DNA of 20,539 nt from an uncultured Lachnospiraceae bacterium (GTDB taxonomy: Bacteria > Bacillota_A > Clostridia > Lachnospirales > Lachnospiraceae), in contig CACYDL010000273.1 of NCBI GenBank assembly GCA_902773195.1, positions 1 to 20,539 on the forward strand. Reading direction: 5' to 3'. The notes below the pieces were generated by a model. That model saw only the letters and a list, made by a program, of their open reading frames with translations, did no database searches and was not told where the DNA came from. Made by a program: the position numbers and the translations under genes. Positions 14,933 through 20,539 of the stretch are shown piece by piece (within the stretch, counting starts at the first letter, position 1; every line of letters begins with the position of its first letter).

Positions 14933-15568
14933 TCAGAGTGCCTCCTTCAGGCTTGTGATGATGCGGCTGATGCGCTCGTTTTCCATTTTCATGCTCACCT
15001 GGTTGACCACGACCCTCGCCGACAGCGGGCATACCTCCTCCAGGACGGAAAGCCCGTTCTCCTTCAGGGTGCTCCCGGTCTCCACGATGTCGCAGATCAC
15101 CTCGGACAGGCCCACGATGGGCGCCAGCTCGATGGAGCCGTTCAGCTTGATGATCTCCACCGTCTGGTGCTTTTTGTTGAGGAAGTAGTCCTTCGCGATA
15201 TTGGGGTATTTCGTCGCGACGCGGATCTGGTCGCCGGAGGACAGGGCTTCCGCCGCGCTCTCCGGGCCGCAGATGCACATCCGGCACCGGCCGAATCCCA
15301 GGTCGAGGACCTCATAGATTTTTCGGCCCTCCTCGAGGATCGTGTCCCGGCCGACGACGCCGATGTCCGCCGCCCCGTAGGCCACGTAGGTGGGGACGTC
15401 CGGTCCCTTCGCCAGGAAGAAACGGACCTTGAGCTCCTCATTGGTAAAGATCAGCCTGCGGCTGTCCGAATCGAGCGCTCCTTCCGCGAAGATGCCGATC
15501 TTCCGGAACAGCCGGAGGGTCTCTGTGGCGAGCCGGCCCTTCGTCAGGGCGATGGTGATGTACCGCAT
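14933..15568 (-). CDS. hisG: ATP phosphoribosyltransferase, short (HisZ-dependent) form
   Basis: HisG joins ATP and PRPP, the first and regulated step of histidine synthesis. At 211 residues it is the short form, which lacks the C-terminal regulatory domain and works with HisZ; the gene for HisZ lies directly upstream with a one-base gap. Recognisable parts are TKGRL near the start, DIGVVGRDTILE (about 73-84), and the late GLSEVICDIVETGSTLKENG (about 152-171). GGAGGAA gives a good ribosome-binding site inside the hisZ end. Confidence 0.97.
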   Translation of the reverse strand: MRYITIALTKGRLATETLRLFRKIGIFAEGALDSDSRRLIFTNEELKVRFFLAKGPDVPTYVAYGAADIGVVGRDTILEEGRKIYEVLDLGFGRCRMCICGPESAAEALSSGDQIRVATKYPNIAKDYFLNKKHQTVEIIKLNGSIELAPIVGLSEVICDIVETGSTLKENGLSVLEEVCPLSARVVVNQVSMKMENERISRIITSLKEAL

Positions 15569-15569
15569 G

Positions 15570-16574
15570 TCATGATTCCTCCTTCAGAAGCCCCTGGCGG
15601 GAGAGCGCGTTCATCAGCTGGTCAATGTAAAGTCCGACGCCTACCGCCGGCGCGTCGGCCCCGAAATGGGAAAGAAGGCGGTCGTACCTTCCGCCCTTCG
15701 CGACCGGTTCGCCCGTCCCGTAGGTGAAGGCCGAGAAGATGATGCCCGTGTAGTAGTGATATTTGCTCAGAAGCCCGAAGTCATAGGAGATATAGCGCTC
15801 GTTTCCGCTTCCGGCCAGCGCCGTCTCGATGTCGCGGAGTCTGGCGATGGCGGCCTTCGCCCCTTCATTGACGGCGCAGCGCTCAGCCTCCGAGAGGATC
15901 TCCTTTCCCCCGAAAAGCTGGGGCAGGCGGACGAAGGCCTCGCGGATCTCCGGAGCGGTCTCCTCGGACTCCAGCATCTCGCTGACCCCGAAGAAATTCT
16001 TGTTGGATATGAGCCTCCTCAGCTCCTCGATCTTCGGTTCGCCAAGTCCCGAATCGGAGGCCAGGGCCTTGAAGAAATCATTTTCCCCGACGCTGACCTG
16101 AAACTCCGTCAGCCCCGCCCTCTTCAGAAGGTCGCAGGTGACGGAGAGGATCTCCGCGTCCGCCGCGGCGCTTCCGTCTCCGATGAGCTCGACGCCCATC
16201 TGCATCTGCTCCTTCAGGTGGAGCTGGTACTCGTGGGAATTGACGAAGGTGCTGCCCTCGTAGCAGAGCCTGCAGGGCATCGCCTCCGCGGGATAATGCA
16301 TCGCCACGGCCCTGGCGACGGAAGGGGTGAAGTCGGGCCGGAGCACGAGGGTGTTTCCGTCCCTGTCGAAGAATTTATACAGCTCGTTGGACGGGGTGGT
16401 CCCCACGTCGCTGCCGAAGACGTCGAAATATTCGACGGTCGGCGTCTCGATGGGGGCGTAGCCGTATTCGGAGAAAACCTCGCGGAGAGAGGCCGTCAGG
16501 CGTATCCGGCAGGACACCTCCCTGCCGTAGAGGTCCCGGAAGCCCTCCGGTGTATGGATCATCAGGTTTTTCAT
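15570..16574 (-). CDS. hisZ: ATP phosphoribosyltransferase regulatory subunit
   Basis: HisZ resembles histidyl-tRNA synthetase but is only a regulatory partner of short HisG, where it senses histidine. The 334-residue product has class II synthetase-like motifs: VLRPDFTPSVARAVA, RLCYEGSTF, and the late YYTGIIFSAFTYG and KGGRYDRLL. The open frame extends to 17351, but that part is a shadow of recU. The ATG at 16574 has AGAAGGG upstream and overlaps the recU stop by ATGA. No separate T-box or leader is present before it, so the his genes appear to be read as part of the longer operon. Confidence 0.95.
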   Translation of the reverse strand: MKNLMIHTPEGFRDLYGREVSCRIRLTASLREVFSEYGYAPIETPTVEYFDVFGSDVGTTPSNELYKFFDRDGNTLVLRPDFTPSVARAVAMHYPAEAMPCRLCYEGSTFVNSHEYQLHLKEQMQMGVELIGDGSAAADAEILSVTCDLLKRAGLTEFQVSVGENDFFKALASDSGLGEPKIEELRRLISNKNFFGVSEMLESEETAPEIREAFVRLPQLFGGKEILSEAERCAVNEGAKAAIARLRDIETALAGSGNERYISYDFGLLSKYHYYTGIIFSAFTYGTGEPVAKGGRYDRLLSHFGADAPAVGVGLYIDQLMNALSRQGLLKEES

Positions 16575-17110
16575 AGTGTTTCCCTTCTGTTGAGGTCTTT
16601 CTGCAGGGCGTCCAGAATCGGCAGGAAGCTGTCGTTTCTGACATCCATATAGTAGTCGGGATCCAGCTCGGAGATCAGGAAGCTCTTTCTGCCTCCCCGT
16701 TCCATGCGGTTCCAGAATTCCATCATCTCCGCGTAGGGCATGTAATAGAATTCCTGCCTCGACGTGAAAAACAGGATGAGAAAGGCGACGCCCTCCTGCT
16801 TCTCGAAATCCGTCATAAAGCGGACCTGGTGCTCGTGAATGTTCTGCAGCGGAAAGGTGTCCTCCGCGCACTCCTTCGCGTCGAAACACACGGGAACGCC
16901 CTGGACGACGCCGAGGTAGTCCACCGTGCTCTTCCGGTCGAAATACGCCAGGGTGATATGGCGGGTCTCCTTGTCGATGTTGATCGGCGTGATCGGCGTC
17001 GGCACCTTCTGGATGAGGGCCAGTCCCTGATCCCGGTATTTTGAGATTGTCTGATTGATCAGCTCCTCCAGGGTGGAGCCCCGGAGGCCTCTGGAATTCC
17101 ATGTCGCCAT
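16571..17110 (-). CDS. recU: Holliday junction resolvase RecU
   Basis: RecU resolves recombination junctions in Firmicutes. The 179-residue product has RGSTLEELINQTISKYRDQG near the start and the nuclease centre STVDYLG (D64) and FDAKE (D77, K79). The family usually has FEAKE, so glutamate is replaced by aspartate, which is compatible with the PD-(D/E)xK fold. PLQNIHEHQVRFM follows as in relatives. The ATG at 17110 is preferred over a GTG at 17128 because GGAGGCGG is well placed for it. The gene is usually described beside a penicillin-binding protein gene; here it is joined by a 4-base overlap to hisZ. Confidence 0.94.
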   Translation of the reverse strand: MATWNSRGLRGSTLEELINQTISKYRDQGLALIQKVPTPITPINIDKETRHITLAYFDRKSTVDYLGVVQGVPVCFDAKECAEDTFPLQNIHEHQVRFMTDFEKQEGVAFLILFFTSRQEFYYMPYAEMMEFWNRMERGGRKSFLISELDPDYYMDVRNDSFLPILDALQKDLNRRETL

Positions 17111-17133
17111 AGCGAGCCGCCTCCACACCGTTC

Positions 17134-17163
17134 GGAAAGCCGCGGATCATCCGGCCGCTTTCC
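17134..17163 (-). other. Hairpin in the leader of recU
   Basis: GGAAAGC/GCTTTCC arms (17157-17163 and 17134-17140) enclose a smaller CGGA/TCCG pairing, all within the 111-base gap before recU. No T-run follows, so it is not a standard intrinsic terminator. It may be a structured leader or a chance GC-rich fold. Confidence 0.3.
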
Positions 17164-17221
17164 GGTTCGTTCCGCCCTCCGTCCGCTCTGTCCTTTGTGC
17201 CGGAACCGGTTTTCCTGCCGG

Positions 17222-18259
17222 TCAGTCCTCCGGCAGGGACAGCCCCAGGCGGTTCATGAGATGCCTCATGTCCGCGGGGACGGGAGCCGTGAGGCAGACG
17301 CCGGAGAGTGCCGCGTATCGGCCGGAGATGTCCGGGAACGTCACCTTCCACGCGTGCAGCATCTGTCTGCCGGTCCCGTACCTGTCCCGAAGGACGCTGT
17401 CCAGCCGCCGGTCCCCGTATTTCGGATCGCCGGCGATCGGGTAGCCGAGGTGGGAAAGGTGCGCCCTGATCTGATGGGATTTCCCGGTCAGAAGCCCCGC
17501 CCTGACGAGGGTATAGCCGGCGCTGCGGCAGAGGGGCATAAATTCCGTGACCATCTCGCCCCCGTTTTCGACCGGGGTATCGCTCAGGGTCACCAGGTTC
17601 CGTCTTTCATCCTTGGTATAGTATACACGAAAGACGCCCGATGTGCCAAAGCTTCCGTGAACAATCGCCAGATACTCCTTCCGCAGGCCGCGGCCCCGCA
17701 GCTGTTCCGCGAGGAACTGCTGGCACGGGAGCGTCAGTCCGAAGAGCACGATGCCGCTCGTATTGCGGTCCAGCCGGTTCGCCGGGGAAGGCCGGTAGGT
17801 GCTGTCCTCTCCGCCGATGCCGGGGAGAGTCCGGACGATCTCCGTGAGGGAAGGGACGGAGGCCTCCGCTTTCTGTGTCAGCCAGCCGGGCGGCTTGCAG
17901 ACCGCCAGGAATTCCTCCGTCCGAAGAAGCACGGTCAGTCCGTCGGCCGACAGGCGGCCGGCGTCCGCTCTCTCCCCGCCTGAGACGCCTGCGTCCCGGG
18001 GGACGCCGCCGGCCGCATCCCGTTTTTCGGACGGATCCGCGCCGCCGAACCCGGCGATGGTCTCGTCGGAGAGAAACAGACATACAATATCACCGGCAGC
18101 GATACGCTCGCTCCCGGTGGCGCGTCTTCCGTTCAATGTGATATTCTTCTTGCGGAGCATTCTGTAGATGAAGCCGGCCGGCGCCTTCTTCAGATACTTC
18201 CCGAGAAAACGGTCCAGACGCTGGCTTTCATCGCGGATGTCGATCGTTAGCTTCTTCAT
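17222..18259 (-). CDS. RluA-family pseudouridine synthase
   Basis: This family converts uridine to pseudouridine in rRNA or tRNA. The 345-residue product has an S4-type RNA-binding region at the N-terminus (RLDRFLGKYLKKAPAGFIYRMLRKKNITLNG, about 14-44) and the catalytic aspartate D164 in NRLDRNTSG. HQIRAHLSHLGYPIAGDPKYG follows, as in RluC/RluD. Between the two domains is a Gly/Ala/Asp-rich linker (about 70-107) with no recognised motif, probably a flexible insert. The ATG lies five bases after the preceding gene but has no Shine-Dalgarno, which suggests coupled translation. The target uridine cannot be told from sequence alone. Confidence 0.93.
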   Translation of the reverse strand: MKKLTIDIRDESQRLDRFLGKYLKKAPAGFIYRMLRKKNITLNGRRATGSERIAAGDIVCLFLSDETIAGFGGADPSEKRDAAGGVPRDAGVSGGERADAGRLSADGLTVLLRTEEFLAVCKPPGWLTQKAEASVPSLTEIVRTLPGIGGEDSTYRPSPANRLDRNTSGIVLFGLTLPCQQFLAEQLRGRGLRKEYLAIVHGSFGTSGVFRVYYTKDERRNLVTLSDTPVENGGEMVTEFMPLCRSAGYTLVRAGLLTGKSHQIRAHLSHLGYPIAGDPKYGDRRLDSVLRDRYGTGRQMLHAWKVTFPDISGRYAALSGVCLTAPVPADMRHLMNRLGLSLPED

Positions 18260-18264
18260 CGGAA

Positions 18265-18870
18265 TTACAGGGAAATCTGAAGGATGCAGTGCCGGATCAT
18301 GTCCTCTCTTCCGTATCCCTCATAGGCAGGCTGGGGCTTGAAGGAGAGTCCCTTTCTCAGCTCCGGGGCGTGCTCGTTGAGCCCGTCCATCCTGTCCGTA
18401 AACTTTTTCAGGTCCGTCAGCATGTGGACGGAGGTGCGGAAGCCGTCTGCCCTCAGCATCTTCTGGACGTGGTCGGCGGCGAAGCGCGGATCGGATTTCC
18501 CGTCGCTGATGTAGCCCACGACCTCGTTGCCGCAGATCACGATACAGTCCACCAGCGCGTTCTGCTCGTTTGAAGTCAGGTACATCTCGTAGGCGGCGGT
18601 GAGGCTGCCCTCGTGGGCGGACAGCGCGCGGTACTCCTCTTCCGGAAGCGATTTCCGCATTGCGAACATGATCACGCCCACGAGGGACATCGCGCCGGGT
18701 ACCATGCAGACCATGGCCACCACCGTCATGATATTTTTCTTTGTCCCGAAATACGCGGCGCTGGTGAACAGGATCAGAAACGCCGCCCCGAAGATGACAG
18801 CGGTCATGAGGATCCTTCGGATCCTCTCCGCGTTGAAATATCCCCACTGTCCTTTTCTGGCTTTTTTCAT
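18265..18870 (-). CDS. Two-helix membrane protein of unknown function
   Basis: I do not recognise this 201-residue protein. It has a short basic N-terminus, two hydrophobic segments (about 20-41 and 48-71), and a soluble C-terminal part of about 125 residues, with a helix-like NEQNALVDCIVICGNEVVGYI segment and no clear catalytic motif. By charge the N- and C-termini are probably cytoplasmic. The ATG at 18870 shares a base with the stop of the alarmone synthetase gene (TGATG) and has GGGAG upstream, so the two are probably made together. A TTG at 18873 is an alternative start. A link to alarmone signalling is possible but only inferred from position. Confidence 0.8.
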   Translation of the reverse strand: MKKARKGQWGYFNAERIRRILMTAVIFGAAFLILFTSAAYFGTKKNIMTVVAMVCMVPGAMSLVGVIMFAMRKSLPEEEYRALSAHEGSLTAAYEMYLTSNEQNALVDCIVICGNEVVGYISDGKSDPRFAADHVQKMLRADGFRTSVHMLTDLKKFTDRMDGLNEHAPELRKGLSFKPQPAYEGYGREDMIRHCILQISL

Positions 18871-19691
18871 CAATAACTCCCGTCGGAGGTGTCGACGGAC
18901 TGTGCCCTCGAACCCTCCGCCATGATGTCGAGCTGCCTGTGGAAGCGCTGAAGCTCGTCGAGATCGTGCATCGAGAAGATCCGGTAGAATTCATTCTGGA
19001 TCTTGACGACCTCCCGCCGGTTGTCGAGCCGGTAAAGGTTTTCGATGTTGCGAAGAATGTCCTTCACGAGATTCGTCTCGATCTGGCTGTCGATCTGCGC
19101 GTCCATGATCTCCGACCGGACCTGGGACATCTCCTCGTCGAGCACCTCGATGGCGTCCGAGGCCCTCGTCAGCTTGGTCCTGACGTACTCGGGGATTTCC
19201 CCCTTGTATTTGTACTGGAGAGAGTGCTCCGTGGTGGCCCAGAAGTTCATGGCCATGGTCCGGATCTGTATCTCGACCTGGAGCCGCTTCGGCCCGCCGA
19301 TCGTCTGGACGACGTACCACACGATCAGATGGAAGCTGCGGTAGCCGCTCTTCTTCTGATTGGTGAGATAGTCCTTTCGGCTCCGGATTTCCATATCCGT
19401 CCGCTTCTCGATGAGCTGGGAGACCTTCTCGATATCCTCCTGGAACTGGCAGATGATCCGGACCCCGGCGATATCCTCGATCTCCTCCTCGAGGGCTTCG
19501 AACGGAATGTTCTTCCGCTGCATTTTCTCGAGAATGCTGGCGACGGTCTTCGTCCGCCCGCAGACGCTCTCGATGGGGGAATACAGATTTTTCTTTCTGT
19601 GCTCCTCCTTCAGGTTCTGAAACTTGGTCAGGATCTCACTGACCGCCTGCTCATAGGGATCGAGCAGCTCTTTCCAGAGATGTATCTCCAT
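18870..19691 (-). CDS. Small alarmone synthetase (RelQ/RelP-type (p)ppGpp synthetase)
   Basis: This 273-residue protein has only the RelA/SpoT synthetase domain, without the HD hydrolase or TGS regions of long RSH proteins. The synthetase motifs are IEDIAGVRIICQF (71-83, with D73), the GYRSFHLIV segment (116-124) and VEIQIRTMAMNFWATTEH (139-156, with catalytic E140). Such enzymes make ppGpp, pppGpp or pGpp in stress. The C-terminal part, about 170-260, is longer than in Bacillus RelQ and looks helical; RelQ-type enzymes form tetramers through that end. GGTGATT precedes the ATG. The neighbouring unknown membrane protein gene overlaps its stop. Confidence 0.93.
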   Translation of the reverse strand: MEIHLWKELLDPYEQAVSEILTKFQNLKEEHRKKNLYSPIESVCGRTKTVASILEKMQRKNIPFEALEEEIEDIAGVRIICQFQEDIEKVSQLIEKRTDMEIRSRKDYLTNQKKSGYRSFHLIVWYVVQTIGGPKRLQVEIQIRTMAMNFWATTEHSLQYKYKGEIPEYVRTKLTRASDAIEVLDEEMSQVRSEIMDAQIDSQIETNLVKDILRNIENLYRLDNRREVVKIQNEFYRIFSMHDLDELQRFHRQLDIMAEGSRAQSVDTSDGSY

Positions 19692-19777
19692 AAATAATCA
19701 CCGTTTTCCCGGGCCGTGGAGGCCCTGCGGCTGCGGGAGGCAGTTCCGCCCAGTTCCTGTATGAAGGCGGGCCCGGA

Positions 19778-20539
19778 TCACTTCAGCCGCGCCAGGAGTG
19801 CCGTAAGATATTCGTAGACCCGTCTGGCGGACGAGATGGAAAGCTTCTCGCCGGCCGTGTGGATGTCCCTGATGTCCGGTCCGATGGATACGCCGTCGAA
19901 GCCCCGGATCTTCTGGGCGAAGATGCCGCACTCGAGGCCGGCGTGAATCACATTGATCACCGGCTCTTTCCCGTAGAGCTCGACGTAGAGATCCTTCATC
20001 ACGTCCCTGAGCTCCGAGCGGCTCCGGTACTCCCACTCCGGGTACTCCCCGTTGGTCCGGCAGTTACCGCCGCTGCGGGCGCCGAGGGAATAGATCTCGC
20101 GGACCATGGCCTTTCTGGCCGTGGCGACGCTGCTTCGGATGTTGACGGTACAGGCGAACTCGTTCTCTCCGGTCCTGACGACGCCCAGGTTCGACGACGT
20201 CTCCACCAGGCCCTCGATCAGTCCGTTCATCTTGCGGACGCCGTGGGGCGCGTGGAACAGGAAGAACAGAATGCTGTCCTGGCTCTCGGCGTCGAGGACG
20301 TTGAGCTTGTGGACGTTCCCCTTCTCGATGCCGACGTGAATTCCCTCGTCGATGCCTCTGTACTCGCGGCGCACGTCCTTCTCAAACCGTTCCGCCGCCC
20401 TGGCCACCGCGTGGAAGTCGTCCTCGTCGATGACGATGTGGGCCGACGCGGAGACCGGGATCGCGTTGTCCTTGTCGCCGCCGTAGATGCTCTCGAGGCA
20501 GAAGGCCGCCTCGTCGTCGATCTCGTGGAGAAGGCGGGC
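19778..20539 (-). CDS. Aminoacyl-histidine dipeptidase PepD-like, M20 family (partial)
   Basis: Only the C-terminal 253 residues are present; the frame runs in uninterrupted to the last base of the window and the start lies beyond it. The GTG at 20407 is internal, since sense codons continue upstream (DNAIPVSASAHIVIDEDDFHA). The closing part has IHAGLECGIFAQK and SIGPDIRDIHTAGEKLSISS, typical of PepD, a zinc dipeptidase that cuts Xaa-His dipeptides such as carnosine. M20 members of this type are about 480 residues, so roughly half is visible. It is in line with the histidine genes downstream, though co-transcription is unproven. Confidence 0.88.
   Translation of the reverse strand, partial: ARLLHEIDDEAAFCLESIYGGDKDNAIPVSASAHIVIDEDDFHAVARAAERFEKDVRREYRGIDEGIHVGIEKGNVHKLNVLDAESQDSILFFLFHAPHGVRKMNGLIEGLVETSSNLGVVRTGENEFACTVNIRSSVATARKAMVREIYSLGARSGGNCRTNGEYPEWEYRSRSELRDVMKDLYVELYGKEPVINVIHAGLECGIFAQKIRGFDGVSIGPDIRDIHTAGEKLSISSARRVYEYLTALLARLK

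Noticed and set aside
16575..17351. Upstream extension of the hisZ frame to 593 residues
   Set aside because: The added 259 residues are a shadow of recU in another frame; hisZ has its own ATG and ribosome-binding site at 16574.
19711..19725. GGGCC/GGCCC hairpin before the alarmone synthetase as a terminator
   Set aside because: The stem is only five base pairs and is not followed by a T-run on the minus strand.
1..20539. Defence system, prophage or mobile element
   Set aside because: No transposase, integrase, toxin-antitoxin pair, restriction or phage genes were recognised; RecU and the alarmone synthetase are ordinary core genes in Firmicutes.

Overview
The window is GC-rich chromosomal DNA from a member of the Firmicutes, most likely class Clostridia and possibly Lachnospirales. 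Supporting signs are a LexA flanked by CGAAC-type SOS boxes, a ribosomal protein L27 with the cleavable N-terminal extension plus its protease Prp, the rplU-prp-rpmA-obgE order, the yhbY-nadD-yqeK-rsfS series, RecU, a HisZ/short-HisG pair, and the paired radical-SAM (TIGR03960-type) and DUF2344 proteins upstream of an RNase E/G gene. It is mostly core housekeeping DNA. I see no rRNA, tRNA, CRISPR array, transposase, phage gene or integration site.

Layout, left to right. Positions 1-456 hold no convincing gene, but carry a 43-bp tandem duplication and a terminator for the next gene. Positions 457-1780 are a divergent SOS pair: a leftward LysM membrane protein of the YneA type and rightward lexA, with three LexA-type boxes between them. 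From 1886 to the right edge every gene lies on the minus strand, so the series reads from right to left: peptidase M20/PepD-like (cut by the right edge), a small alarmone synthetase, a two-helix membrane protein of unknown function, an RluA-family pseudouridine synthase, recU, hisZ, hisG, hisD, hisB, a HisF-like/HisI/HisE fusion, the radical-SAM protein, the DUF2344 protein and rng. A clear promoter at the 3' end of rng then starts rplU-prp-rpmA. A strong intrinsic terminator follows rpmA, and after it come obgE, yhbY, nadD, yqeK, rsfS and a transglutaminase-like exported protein.

Many neighbours overlap by 4 bases (ATGA) or are a few bases apart, so translational coupling is probably common: recU/hisZ, hisD/hisB, hisB/hisIE and yhbY/nadD. 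The right half links histidine synthesis with alarmone signalling and RNA/DNA maintenance. The left half links ribosomal large-subunit proteins, ribosome assembly and silencing factors (ObgE, YhbY, RsfS) and NAD synthesis (NadD).

The points most worth a second look are the HisF-like domain with lost catalytic aspartates fused in front of HisI-HisE, the RNase G that ends before the zinc-link, the terminator between rpmA and obgE, the three-box SOS control region, and a set of short tandem duplications (43 bp, 18 bp x6, 52 bp), one of which copies the 3' end of nadD. I did not find convincing evidence of a wholly new system.
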